From NCBI RefSeq assembly GCF_043641925.1, contig NZ_JBHZRU010000014.1:29166-93165 (forward strand): DNA of 64,000 nt. Reading direction: 5' to 3'. The translations under genes and the position numbers were made by a program. This document shows, piece after piece, positions 24,964 through 34,541 of the stretch (position 1 is its first letter; every line of letters begins with the position of its first letter). Source of the DNA: Paenisporosarcina quisquiliarum_A (GTDB lineage Bacteria; Bacillota; Bacilli; Bacillales_A; Planococcaceae). The notes under the pieces are model-generated. The model was given only the letters and a program-made list of their open reading frames with translations, made no database searches and had not been told where the DNA came from.

Positions 24964-25695
24964 ATGAAACTAGCGATTATCACAGATATTCATGGAAATG
25001 AACTAGCATTAAAAGCAGTTTTACAAGAAATCGACAAGCGAGGGGACATCCATGAAATTTGGTGTTTAGGCGACATGATTGCCATGGGACCGGACTCAAA
25101 CGAAGTACTCGACATTCTATTTGGTCGATCAGATATCCGAATGATTACCGGAAATCACGATGAAGCAATCTTGTCATTAATTGCAGGTGAAGGCCATCCA
25201 GAAACTTACAAACACACACGTGAGCATCATCAATGGATTGCTGAACGATTAAACCCGAACCATGTAACTAAACTTAAACAATTGCCACGCATCATTGAAA
25301 AACAAGTAAACGGCACGCGGGTTTTAGGCATTCACTATCATATAGAAGAAAACAAACGACAAGCACATATTCAAGACGAACCGTTTTACACAATCCAAGA
25401 AGCAACACTTGAAAACATGCGACATATGTTCAGCGATTACCCTGCAGATATCATTTGTTTCGGTCATCACCACCCAGAGCATGATTTTCAAGCTGATGAC
25501 AAAATATATCTCAATCCAGGCGCACTTGGCGTGTCAAAAGGGGATACAGCACCATACGGCATCATCGACCTCACTGGAAATGAACCAATCATCACCATCC
25601 ATAACGCTGCGTATGATAAAAAAGCATTCCTAGAAAAATTTGATCGTCTACAAGTTCCTCAAAGAGAAACCCTGTTCAAGCTTTTTTATACGTAA
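24964..25695 (+). CDS. Metallophosphoesterase
   Basis: A 243-residue calcineurin-like phosphoesterase with all metal blocks: DIHGNELAL (residues 8-16), GDMIAMGPDS, GNHDEA, GIHYHIEE and GHHHPEHDF. It resembles the YfcE/diadenosine-tetraphosphatase-like group of broad phosphodiesterases. Substrate unknown. A strong terminator follows. Confidence 0.85.
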   Translation: MKLAIITDIHGNELALKAVLQEIDKRGDIHEIWCLGDMIAMGPDSNEVLDILFGRSDIRMITGNHDEAILSLIAGEGHPETYKHTREHHQWIAERLNPNHVTKLKQLPRIIEKQVNGTRVLGIHYHIEENKRQAHIQDEPFYTIQEATLENMRHMFSDYPADIICFGHHHPEHDFQADDKIYLNPGALGVSKGDTAPYGIIDLTGNEPIITIHNAAYDKKAFLEKFDRLQVPQRETLFKLFYT

Positions 25696-25705
25696 ATTAG
25701 ATAAG

Positions 25706-25744
25706 AAAACAGAGCTTCACCATTATTGGTGTAAGCTCTGTTTT
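25706..25744. terminator. Bidirectional Rho-independent terminator
   Basis: AAAACAGAGCTTCACC and GGTGTAAGCTCTGTTTTA pair; it ends the phosphoesterase gene and the convergent serine hydrolase gene. Confidence 0.8.
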
Positions 25745-25745
25745 A

Positions 25746-26774
25746 TCATGTAGAGGTATGAATGGCATCCTCCATACTTTTCATCAGTTGGAATGCACCA
25801 GTGGACTGATTGCAACAGACGACAACTTTAATCGATTTCCCGGGATAATAAGCAGAGTGAAAGCTAACTCCTGGGTCATAGCCCATTACATGATACTTAA
25901 AAATGCAGTCATTTTCGGCTTTCTTCATCCAAATACCATAACCATAGAAGTCAAATTCATTTTCCTGTGCGTGGGAGGTGAGTAACTGCTGCGTATAGGC
26001 TTCGCTTAGCAGTTGATTGTTCATCAGTGCATCCCACAGCCGATCCATATCATGGACAGTAACAAATGCTCCGCCATCTGAACCGCCTTTTGCGGGCAAT
26101 GAATAAATATTTGTTTTCCATGTTCCATTAGGGTTATCAATATAACCTAGCGCAGTATTAGGTGGGAGGGCATCCATTTCAAAGTATCCCGAATCTACCA
26201 TTCCAGCTTTATTGAAAATATGTTCTTGAACGTAGTCAGTAAAATTCCTCTGACTCGCCTGTTCCACGATTAAACCAAGTACAATATATCCGGCATTATT
26301 ATAGTGAAACCGTTCCCCAGGTTTGAATTTCATGGCTTGATCTTGAAATAACGGCAAGAAATCTTTCAAACTTCTAATACGATACATGGGGTTTTCAACC
26401 CATAACTCTTCAAAGTCATCCATCACTTCCTCGTCAAAATAATCAGGAATTCCAGAAGTATGTGTGAGTAAATGATGGATGGTGATTTCTTCATCAAAAT
26501 TCGGAAACGGAAGTGCTAGACATTCGTGTAACTTTGAATTAAAAGCAAGCTTTCTCTCCTCGACAAGCTGACAAATGGCTATAGCCGTAAAAAGCTTACA
26601 ACCTGAAGCTATTCCATACCTTGTCAATGTACTGTTTTGTAACTGTTCAGAACGATTAGAGTACCCTTTGTTTACTTCAGCTAAAATATCGTTGTTCTCT
26701 TTTATAAGGGCCGAGCCTGAAAATTTGTGATTGATTTCTATTTCCGCAATACGTTTTTTCATATGTATGTTCAT
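25746..26774 (-). CDS. Serine hydrolase, beta-lactamase/PBP-like (class C fold)
   Basis: About 342 residues. SGCK in RYGIASGCKLFTA is the SxxK catalytic block; YNNAGYIVLG supplies the Tyr-x-Asn block. The third KTG-type block is not plain. Such proteins (family S12 fold) include esterases and peptidases as well as beta-lactamases, and resistance is not implied. GGAGG five bases upstream fits ATG 26774 rather than 26786. Confidence 0.8.
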   Translation of the reverse strand: MNIHMKKRIAEIEINHKFSGSALIKENNDILAEVNKGYSNRSEQLQNSTLTRYGIASGCKLFTAIAICQLVEERKLAFNSKLHECLALPFPNFDEEITIHHLLTHTSGIPDYFDEEVMDDFEELWVENPMYRIRSLKDFLPLFQDQAMKFKPGERFHYNNAGYIVLGLIVEQASQRNFTDYVQEHIFNKAGMVDSGYFEMDALPPNTALGYIDNPNGTWKTNIYSLPAKGGSDGGAFVTVHDMDRLWDALMNNQLLSEAYTQQLLTSHAQENEFDFYGYGIWMKKAENDCIFKYHVMGYDPGVSFHSAYYPGKSIKVVVCCNQSTGAFQLMKSMEDAIHTST

Positions 26775-26927
26775 AATAGCCTCCAAAAAACTGCATGTAT
26801 CTATCCCTTAACTACATTCGATACAATAAAGTGTTTTCCTCTTTATTGTACATAAATGGCTACCGATGTTAATAAAGCTACAAAAAAGCACTGCGTTTGC
26901 AGTGCCTTTAGAAGTTTTCTATTTAAC

Positions 26928-27446
26928 TCAACTTACTTCTTCTAAATAACCATCTAATCTTTCAAATTGTGACTCTAATCCTTGGACGATTCCCATATCC
27001 TTTACTTGCTGAAGAGATTCTTCAGATGAGAAATGGGAGCGGATGAGAAGCTTCGTTTTATCGCCATCCTCAACAAAATCCATAGTGATTAAAATATCAG
27101 GTATGGCCCCAGGGATGTTGCCTTCCTCATCGGAAAACGAATCTGTGTAGACAATTTTTTCTGGCACAACGATTTCATGAAACACCGCTTTTCCCCAAGA
27201 CTCATGACCAAAAAATTCTCCTTGGTTTTCATCCATGCAGCGCATGCAATAATGCCAAACGCCATCAGGTTTAAAATCAAATAATCGATTTTCTGTTTCC
27301 CATCCTTGCGGTCCCCACCATTTCTCTAAATGGTCTGACTTGGCATACATCTCAAATACCAACTTCTTAGGCGCATCAAAAATGCGCTCCATTACAAGAT
27401 CTTGACCTTCTACAATAGTTGAAATTAACTTTTTGTTTTCAGACAT
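26928..27446 (-). CDS. SRPBCC (AHSA1-like) protein
   Basis: A 172-residue START-like/AHSA1 protein: VMERIFDAPKKLVFEMYAKSDHLEKWWGPQGWE is the family N-terminus. These bind hydrophobic ligands or act as Hsp90-type co-chaperone-like folds; here function is unknown. GGAGGAG precedes the ATG. It is divergent from the SOS-type operon that follows. Confidence 0.8.
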   Translation of the reverse strand: MSENKKLISTIVEGQDLVMERIFDAPKKLVFEMYAKSDHLEKWWGPQGWETENRLFDFKPDGVWHYCMRCMDENQGEFFGHESWGKAVFHEIVVPEKIVYTDSFSDEEGNIPGAIPDILITMDFVEDGDKTKLLIRSHFSSEESLQQVKDMGIVQGLESQFERLDGYLEEVS

Positions 27447-27548
27447 TCTGTTTCACTCCTCCGATATGTTTAGTTACTTCCACTATAGCTAAATCAATTG
27501 TATTTTTCGAGGAATAACCGACTTCTTGAAATTCCCATATCTTTTTCC

Positions 27549-27578
27549 TTGAAAAGAGAACACGTGTTCGTTTATAAT
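27549..27578 (+). promoter_or_regulatory. SOS (LexA) box in the promoter of the yolD operon
   Basis: GAACACGTGTTC (27558-27569) is an exact GAAC-N4-GTTC LexA (DinR) operator. It lies between TTGAAA (27549-27554) and TATAAT (27573-27578), so LexA would block the promoter. YolD genes are commonly SOS-controlled in Bacillus. Confidence 0.8.
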
Positions 27579-27600
27579 CAAGAAAAAGGAGGAAGCTCAA

Positions 27601-27828
27601 ATGAAAGAGGTCATTGTAAAAGGTATGAAAAGGCATGACGTATTAGAGATGGTTTACCTAGCAAAGGATGGGAAAATTTCTAAAAGACGAGTAAAAGTCA
27701 TTAAATCGTATCATGATACCTTTCAAGCGTTCTGTTTTACCAAACAGGCCAAACGCACTTTTTACTATGAACAAATTCTCGCGGTTATCCCAGTAACTCG
27801 AAAAGAAAGAAAGGAAGTCATTTCATGA
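27601..27828 (+). CDS. Small WYL-like domain protein, partner of YolD
   Basis: A 75-residue protein (RHDVLEMVYLAKDGKISKRRVKVIKSYHDTFQAFCF then TKQAKRTFYYEQILAVIPV). The beta-rich pattern ending in YY/F..I.AV.P is that of the small WYL-type proteins often encoded next to yolD and Y-family polymerase genes. GGAGG precedes the ATG. It overlaps yolD by four bases. No polymerase gene follows here. Confidence 0.6.
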   Translation: MKEVIVKGMKRHDVLEMVYLAKDGKISKRRVKVIKSYHDTFQAFCFTKQAKRTFYYEQILAVIPVTRKERKEVIS

Positions 27829-28181
27829 AAATCAATCGTGGGCTAAAAGTTCAAGGTGATCTCAAAGACCGAGGAAAGATAAAATGGACGGCTATGATGT
27901 TACCAGAACATGTAGCCCAATTACGTGAATGGCAAGCCGATCATGACAAGGTGAAAAAACCCGTGCTCGACGAATTCGACTACGACACCATGCAAGAAGA
28001 AATCGAACGCGCACTCACCAGCCAATTCGAAACACGCCTAACAACTTGGAAAAACGGCGAACTTCATACCCACCAAGGCACCATAAAAGAAGCCAACAAC
28101 CAATACCTCCGCTATGAAGACCCATTCGGCATTCACCAACTACCACTCGATGAACTTGTTGGAGTTATGCTTTTAACATAA
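27825..28181 (+). CDS. yolD: YolD-like family protein
   Basis: A 118-residue YolD-like protein: DRGKIKWTAMMLPEHVAQLREW is the family signature. YolD-type proteins belong to SOS-induced units that also carry a UvrX/UmuC-like polymerase. The C-terminal 16 codons (IHQLPLDELVGVMLLT) have a decayed counterpart at 36683-36733. Nothing polymerase-like follows; the DISARM operon begins instead. Confidence 0.85.
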   Translation: MKINRGLKVQGDLKDRGKIKWTAMMLPEHVAQLREWQADHDKVKKPVLDEFDYDTMQEEIERALTSQFETRLTTWKNGELHTHQGTIKEANNQYLRYEDPFGIHQLPLDELVGVMLLT

Positions 28182-28569
28182 CTCGAACTCGAAGGTATCA
28201 GTGATTTCTCAATAAAAATTATAGAAGTGGATCTTCCTCATATAGACCGAGGAAGGTCCATTTCTTGTTCATAAGAGAATGTAGAAGTTAAAGAAAGAAA
28301 GGGTATGAAGATAAATATTTTAGTTATTGACCTATATAACAAGATTTAGCTTTTTTGATAAATTAAAAAAATCTTTTAAAAGTAGTTATCGAATCTGTTG
28401 GATTGAACATGGCATAAAAGTGTTTGATTATTAAGTGCGTGAAAAAATTATGTACTGATATTTTTGCATTAAAATACTGTATTAAAAATGTTTTCCAATA
28501 CAATACCCAAATATTAGTCAAAATTAGGTACAATTGAATTACATAAAGTAAAGAAATGGGAGTGTTTTC
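28182..28569 (+). promoter_or_regulatory. Junction between yolD and drmE, with terminator
   Basis: Contains a strong hairpin (GTGGATCTTCCTC / GAGGAAGGTCCAT, 28228-28266) with a T-rich tail that would end the yolD transcript. The rest is very A/T-rich and holds no frame of note. The drmE promoter must lie here; I cannot pick out a convincing -35/-10 pair. Confidence 0.6.
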
Positions 28570-29538
28570 GTGAATATGAATTTATGGAAATATAAATATA
28601 AAAATGAATATCGACCTTTAGAACAATGGATGTTGTTTGCAATAGCTATCGGACGATTTTCACATCAAAATTCTTTAAATGAGAAACCTATTCATATATA
28701 TATGTCTTTACCTAACAACTTAATATTTTCGTATTTTGTAGCATTAGGAATTTCAGATGAAAATTTGAAAAAAGAAATTGGGACCGAAGCGATTTTGACA
28801 CATTTTCAAAAGCTTAAAAGTGGCGATTATATATATTACTATCATGTAGATAAGTGGGTTCGCTGCTCTGTTATTGAGTTAGTTAAAGGAGCAACTTCAA
28901 CTGATTCATGGCACTTGAAGATTTTGAACTTACAAAAAACTACCCACTTAGTTCCCCAAAAGCAGTGGCGAGATAGAGTTATTATCGTAGGAAAAGGAAG
29001 TAAAGATATTAAATCAGCTAAAAGTATTAAAGAATTAAATAGAATAAGTATGACAATATTGCAATATATTTATGACAGCTCAACACTCCAAACACACGAA
29101 TTAATAAATGAGCCATGTATAAATTTAGTAGGAACAAGGACGGAATTTAACGATAATTTACATATAATTGAATTCGATATTTCAGGACATATACTTACAA
29201 TGAAAGATTTTTTAATGGATGGTAGTATGAGTGATTTTCTCAATATACACTGGGTAACAAAATCAGCTAAAGAAGACGCTAGTGAAGGTGGGAATTTACC
29301 AACAATATTTGTAGGAGCGAATAAAGCTCTTGCCCATCTTAAAAATTATAAAAATAATTGTCGAATTATTCTAGATGATCGTCATGAAAATTCAGAGACA
29401 TCTGATTTATTACGTACAACTATAGTGCAAGAAATCGTTAACAATCAAAGTGTAATTGTTACAAGTCAAATTAGTAACTATTTAAATGATACAAATATAA
29501 CTATACCGAAAGGAGTTGAATTGCTTGGCTGGCAATAG
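28570..29538 (+). CDS. drmE: DISARM DrmE-like protein, N-terminal part
   Basis: A 322-residue product (LWKYKYKNEYRPLEQWMLF..., later SDLLRTTIVQEIVNNQSVIVT) that matches the expected N-terminal portion of the class 2 DISARM protein DrmE, a protein of unknown biochemical role. It ends with a TAG at 29536 in the middle of what looks like one protein; the C-terminal part continues in the +1 frame. GTG start with GGGAG six bases before. The identification rests on synteny with drmA and drmB more than on motifs. Confidence 0.6.
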   Translation: MNMNLWKYKYKNEYRPLEQWMLFAIAIGRFSHQNSLNEKPIHIYMSLPNNLIFSYFVALGISDENLKKEIGTEAILTHFQKLKSGDYIYYYHVDKWVRCSVIELVKGATSTDSWHLKILNLQKTTHLVPQKQWRDRVIIVGKGSKDIKSAKSIKELNRISMTILQYIYDSSTLQTHELINEPCINLVGTRTEFNDNLHIIEFDISGHILTMKDFLMDGSMSDFLNIHWVTKSAKEDASEGGNLPTIFVGANKALAHLKNYKNNCRIILDDRHENSETSDLLRTTIVQEIVNNQSVIVTSQISNYLNDTNITIPKGVELLGWQ

Positions 29539-31030
29539 AAAAACCCATTTGGAGTTAATTAATTCACATTTTAAGAAGCCTAAAAATGTTCAATTTATAC
29601 AGGTGGAAAATGCCGAAATTTCAACGCTGTATACATTAAGTAAAGAATTCTCAAATGAAATTAAGAGGCATTATGAATTCGAAGATCAACTAAAAGAAAC
29701 TTTTACAGAGTTCAAAAAAATTATTAATCGTTTTTTTACTTCTTTAGATATTTACAGTAATATTTTCGACGAATATTTAAATGAGATTTTCAATCTACTT
29801 CAAAACATTCAATCTCGATATCCGGATTTATTCAAGCAATACTGTATTCCAATCGCAAAAATATTAAAAACAATCCAAACTGAATATGGCGAATCTAATT
29901 TCTTGAAAAATTCAATTTCAGAGAAACTACAAAATATCGTTACTAAAAAGACATATATTTTAACAAAATTTTTAAGTAACACCCCATTTATAGTATTGAA
30001 TGATATTGAAGTTCCAATTATCAAAGCTAATGAATTTATTAAATTAGGTATTGTTGCAGACAATGTTATTTATATTGGATCACCATTTAACTATGACAAA
30101 AAATATTCGTCTTTATTTTTTTCGAAAAACACTTATTTTTTAACCTATAATATTTTCAATAATCAAATACAAAAAACGAGGAATTTTCCTCAACTAAGTG
30201 TGTCAGACACAATAACAACTATCTATGATAATATTCAATTTTCAGATGGACATAAAGGTGCTATTTTCGAAGTGGAATTAGGTGATATTGCAGATGATTT
30301 TAATGAAGAGGAAATTATTAAACACTATGAAAATAATGCAACATCTATAAAAGAAGCAGATAGAGTTGAGTGTAAACTTATTTTGTTAGAAAACAGATGC
30401 TATAGTTTTATTCCAAATTCCTACAAAATACGCCGATTAGAACCAAATAGTTTAAAACTAGATTCTGTTGAGATAAAACAAATCGAACTAGGAAATCTAC
30501 TACTTTTCCGTAATCATAGTTCAGTAGATTTAATTATTGATATTGCTGATACCATATTAGATGTTAAAGCCACCAGATGCAGAACTAACCAAAGGATATG
30601 GAGGAAAAGACTTACAAAACAAATAAATAGACATGGCATTAAAGAATTAGCTCAATTATTAAATAGTCAAGGAATTTCAACTGCTTCAGAGCAAAATATT
30701 AGAAACTGGATTGAGCCTGAACGAATTGCCCCTAACTGTCTACCGGAATTACTGAAATTTTTAGAATTTACAGAAAAAGAAATACGCAGTATTATATATT
30801 CCACTGAGTTGATTCGGTCAGCACATTTAAAGGCAGGGAGATTTATAACAACACAACTTCTTGAATCTATAAAATTAGAATTAATTAATGACATAGAAGA
30901 ACAGGGCTTTGCTACCTTCTCAGCAGATACCTTAGTAGGTGCGTCATTTAATATTGAAGTTGTAAAACAAATTAATGAAAAAACAATCGTTGTGGATAGA
31001 AAAGATATATTGAAGATTTGGAGGGCTTAA
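29525..31030 (+). CDS. drmE: DISARM DrmE-like protein, C-terminal part
   Basis: About 501 residues, from TTG 29525 with AAAGGAG (29509-29515) nine bases upstream, which overlaps the end of the first part by 14 bases. The start at 29516 lies right on the ribosome site. It contains a helical region and a C-terminal stretch (GISTASEQNIRNWIEPERIAP) that looks like a HTH-like DNA-contact element. Together with the upstream part it would make a protein of about 820 residues, close to what I recall for DrmE. It ends one base before drmA. A split gene or a disabling frameshift are both possible. Confidence 0.6.
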   Translation: MAGNRKTHLELINSHFKKPKNVQFIQVENAEISTLYTLSKEFSNEIKRHYEFEDQLKETFTEFKKIINRFFTSLDIYSNIFDEYLNEIFNLLQNIQSRYPDLFKQYCIPIAKILKTIQTEYGESNFLKNSISEKLQNIVTKKTYILTKFLSNTPFIVLNDIEVPIIKANEFIKLGIVADNVIYIGSPFNYDKKYSSLFFSKNTYFLTYNIFNNQIQKTRNFPQLSVSDTITTIYDNIQFSDGHKGAIFEVELGDIADDFNEEEIIKHYENNATSIKEADRVECKLILLENRCYSFIPNSYKIRRLEPNSLKLDSVEIKQIELGNLLLFRNHSSVDLIIDIADTILDVKATRCRTNQRIWRKRLTKQINRHGIKELAQLLNSQGISTASEQNIRNWIEPERIAPNCLPELLKFLEFTEKEIRSIIYSTELIRSAHLKAGRFITTQLLESIKLELINDIEEQGFATFSADTLVGASFNIEVVKQINEKTIVVDRKDILKIWRA

Positions 31031-31031
31031 T

Positions 31032-34000
31032 ATGGTAGTCAAAATGGAAAATGCACTGATAAATAGAGAAAAACTAATTAAAGCAGTAGAAATTGAAATT
31101 GTAGGACCAAGTCGTATACAAGAAAATTCTAAAAAATTTAATGAAGCGACTGTCATAACAGTTGACGAAGCCAAGGAAAATTATTATTGGTCTTATTGTG
31201 GAGAAAAGGAAGAGGTATTACAAACGGAATTCCCTTCTCGGAGATACTCAGCTGGTATGCTTTATCCTGTACAGGCTAAACAAGAGGAAATTGTTTCAAT
31301 CGATGGTCTTTCTCCAAATGAAGATGAAGTAGAAAAAGTAGTTATTAATCCAGAATTAAAACCAAAAGAATTAAAGCAAATTAGTAATGAAAACTTAACT
31401 ACAGAAGGTACAAAAAGCATATCATCAAATGACTTTTTGCCATCTAGTTTAGGTTTTACTTGCCGAATTGCGCCGGAAGCAAAGCAGCTTAAGGTTTCAT
31501 TTAAAGGTGCGCACTATAAGGCTCATAAAGTAACCATTGCGGAAAAGAAATATTCCAAATCATGGTGGCTACGAAAAACAATGATTGGTGAGTATACAAT
31601 AGACTTTGAATCATTTCCAGACAACTTTCAAACGAATGTACCACTTCCTATGTATAACTTATCAAAAGAAGAAATAGAGAATTTTGATATTTCTTTAAGT
31701 ATCCGCTGTAGAATCAAAGAAAATTCAAAACTGATTACAATAACAATCACTAATCGAACTTCCACAATGAAAAGAAAAGGACAAGCTGACGAAGCAATTG
31801 TTTTCCAATCAGAAATTACTGCTCAAGTTTTGAATAGCTTATTTTTAAATTATCCAAAACATTATCAACGTATGTTACCTATGACACCTGATGAGACGAA
31901 TGATGAACTTCTATATCGAAATAAAATTAACTATGCTTTTGGACATGGTTGTTCTACGACTTGGGATCAATTTTCTGAAGAAATCACTGAAATTAAGACA
32001 ACCTTCGTTCCAACATATGAAACAACAAGTATGACACCAGATGTCACGATTATAAAAGATGGTAAGCATACGCAATTGAAAATAAAAATGATTGACTTAG
32101 CGAACTGTAAAAACTATGAAAGCCTGTCAAAGATATTAGAACCTTTACTAAATGGATACGAACAATGGATTAAAGATTGCGAACAAGAAATTACTGGACT
32201 TCCTGCTGTTCTACAACCTGCAGCTCAACACAATATGAACCTTGCTAAAGAAAGTTTACATCGAATGCGACGAGGATTACTACATTTACAAGATGAAACA
32301 GTACGAACGACTTTTATTCTTGCTAATAAAGCAATACTCTTACAACAAGTAAACGGGAAAAAGGAGCGGGTACCTGAAACAGAAAATCTCGAATTACATT
32401 ACGACATTGGGTATTCAGAAACGGTAAAATTATTACCACAGCTCTTAGAGAGTCAAAATAGCTGGCGTCCATTCCAAATTGCGTTTTTCCTTATGTCAAT
32501 AGACTCCATAGTAAACAATGAATCGATTGAGAGAGAAGTTGTTGATCTTATATGGTTCCCTACTGGTGGTGGTAAAACAGAAGCCTATTTGGCAGTTGCT
32601 GCTTTTCAAATGTTTTATCGTCGAATAACTTCACCAAGTGATGCAGGTGTCGATATTATGATGCGCTATACATTACGTTTATTAACAGCAGATCAGTTCC
32701 AGCGTTCATCTCGCTTAATTTGTGCAATGGAGTATTTACGATCCAAAGAAGATGTTCCACTTGGATTAATGCCTTTTTCAATTGGCATGTGGGTTGGTGG
32801 TACAACATCTCCAAACAATCATAAAAATGCACTTGCTCAACTACGTGAGATGAATAATGGTGTACGACAAGAAACATTTATATTAAATCGGTGTCCTTGG
32901 TGTGGCAGTACGATTGGAAAAATCAAAGCAAAAAATCAAAAGGGCAAAAAAAATACTTCAATTCATGGATATACAAATGTAGAAAATAAACTTGTTACTT
33001 ACTGTCCAGATGTAGACTGTCATTTTCACGATGAAATACCAGTCTATTTTGTAGATGAAACGATTTACGAGAAGCGTCCAACCTTCTTAATTGGAACAAT
33101 AGATAAATTTGTCCAACTCACCTGGAATCCGCAGGCGCGATCACTATTTGGAATCGGAAAAAATGGAGAGCAGCTTTACACTCCACCTAACTTAATTATT
33201 CAAGATGAACTTCATTTAATTTCTGGACCACTCGGCACTTTAGCTGGTCTCTTTGAAGGTTTAATTGAAGAACTTTGCACTAAAAAAGTAAACGGTAAAT
33301 ATATTAGACCGAAAATTATCTCAGCAACGGCTACGATTAAAGAATTTGATGAACAGGCACGATGTTTATTTGCGCGTGAAAAGGCAAATCTATTTCCTAG
33401 TCCTGGTTTAAACATAGATGATTCTTTTTTTGCAAAAATTGCTCTTGATAAAGACACTATGCGTCCAATGCCCGGACGTAAATATGTAGGAGTATTTACA
33501 TCAAACGTAGGGTTAATGATGGCTGAAGTTCAAACATTCTCTGCTATTTTGCAAGAGGCCTTCCTCTTACCACAAGATGAATGTGATCCTTATTGGACAT
33601 TACTTGCTTTTTATAATAGTTTAAGAGATTTAGGTGCAGGAATTAACCTTTGTAACATGGATATTCCGACTTACATTAATTCTATAAAAAAACGAGAAAA
33701 CTATGAACAACAGCGCTTTATAAAAGAGCCTTTAGAATTAACTTCTCGCTTACAAAGTCACGAAATTTCAAAAACAATTGATGACTTGAAAAAAGAATTT
33801 GATGTGAAAGCTAAAAATAAACCACTAGATGTTTGTCTTGCTTCTAATATTATTGAGGTAGGTGTAGATATCGATAGACTGTCAGTGATGGCAATAGTAG
33901 GTCAGCCAAAAACAACAGCCCAATATATTCAAGTATCTGGTCGAGTAGGGCGTAGAACTGATGAACGTCCAGGTGTAATATTCACACTCTACTCTAATCG

Positions 34001-34541
34001 GAATTCTCGAGATAAATCTCATTTCGAGCATTTTAATGAGTATCATCAAAGACTGTATGCACAAGTAGAAACAACAAGCGTAACACCATTTTCTGATGCA
34101 AGCCTTGAACGTGGTCTTAGTGCTGTTATAATCGGTTATGTTCGTCAGAGATTTTCGGATTTACTAGCTAAAACTCCAAATTCTGAAGCATTTGCAGAAG
34201 TTGAAGACTCAGAAGAATTTACACATTTTAGGCAGGGTTTAATGAAACGTTTAATACTAGTAGATAAAGAACAAGCAAATGTGTTCATAGATACATATGA
34301 AGCCATTTGCCAAAAGATATTAAGTGGGGATTTCAACTCTTGGGATATTGGTAATGGAGTACAAGGATTAATGTATAAAAGCGGAGATCCTATCGCTAAA
34401 AATAATTCGCCGAAATCTATTGGAGTCATTAATACTCTACGAAGTGTTGATGCTGAAAGTAAGGGAGAAATTTCGTTAAATGTTACTTCAAAAACATTAG
34501 TTCCGAAAACACCTAAAGATTGGGGGCTTTTTAATATATGA
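31032..34541 (+). CDS. drmA: DISARM DrmA helicase
   Basis: A 1169-residue SF2 helicase of the DISARM core. Motif I is FPTGGGKTEA (about residue 510), motif II QDELHL (about 725), motif III SATATI (about 763) and motif VI QVSGRVGRR (about 967). A Cys cluster (CPWCGST..., CPDVDCHFH) near residues 620-670 likely binds zinc. DrmA and DrmB bind DNA together in described DISARM systems. GGAGGG six bases upstream fixes the ATG. It overlaps drmB by four bases. Confidence 0.9.
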   Translation: MVVKMENALINREKLIKAVEIEIVGPSRIQENSKKFNEATVITVDEAKENYYWSYCGEKEEVLQTEFPSRRYSAGMLYPVQAKQEEIVSIDGLSPNEDEVEKVVINPELKPKELKQISNENLTTEGTKSISSNDFLPSSLGFTCRIAPEAKQLKVSFKGAHYKAHKVTIAEKKYSKSWWLRKTMIGEYTIDFESFPDNFQTNVPLPMYNLSKEEIENFDISLSIRCRIKENSKLITITITNRTSTMKRKGQADEAIVFQSEITAQVLNSLFLNYPKHYQRMLPMTPDETNDELLYRNKINYAFGHGCSTTWDQFSEEITEIKTTFVPTYETTSMTPDVTIIKDGKHTQLKIKMIDLANCKNYESLSKILEPLLNGYEQWIKDCEQEITGLPAVLQPAAQHNMNLAKESLHRMRRGLLHLQDETVRTTFILANKAILLQQVNGKKERVPETENLELHYDIGYSETVKLLPQLLESQNSWRPFQIAFFLMSIDSIVNNESIEREVVDLIWFPTGGGKTEAYLAVAAFQMFYRRITSPSDAGVDIMMRYTLRLLTADQFQRSSRLICAMEYLRSKEDVPLGLMPFSIGMWVGGTTSPNNHKNALAQLREMNNGVRQETFILNRCPWCGSTIGKIKAKNQKGKKNTSIHGYTNVENKLVTYCPDVDCHFHDEIPVYFVDETIYEKRPTFLIGTIDKFVQLTWNPQARSLFGIGKNGEQLYTPPNLIIQDELHLISGPLGTLAGLFEGLIEELCTKKVNGKYIRPKIISATATIKEFDEQARCLFAREKANLFPSPGLNIDDSFFAKIALDKDTMRPMPGRKYVGVFTSNVGLMMAEVQTFSAILQEAFLLPQDECDPYWTLLAFYNSLRDLGAGINLCNMDIPTYINSIKKRENYEQQRFIKEPLELTSRLQSHEISKTIDDLKKEFDVKAKNKPLDVCLASNIIEVGVDIDRLSVMAIVGQPKTTAQYIQVSGRVGRRTDERPGVIFTLYSNRNSRDKSHFEHFNEYHQRLYAQVETTSVTPFSDASLERGLSAVIIGYVRQRFSDLLAKTPNSEAFAEVEDSEEFTHFRQGLMKRLILVDKEQANVFIDTYEAICQKILSGDFNSWDIGNGVQGLMYKSGDPIAKNNSPKSIGVINTLRSVDAESKGEISLNVTSKTLVPKTPKDWGLFNI

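Noticed and set aside
25746..26774. Beta-lactamase conferring resistance
   Set aside because: Only the SxxK and YxN blocks are visible, and most such proteins are esterases or peptidases; resistance cannot be claimed.
27439..27636. Minus-strand frame of 65 codons upstream of the SRPBCC gene
   Set aside because: It runs across the LexA box and the promoter of the yolD operon and has no ribosome site; treated as a shadow.
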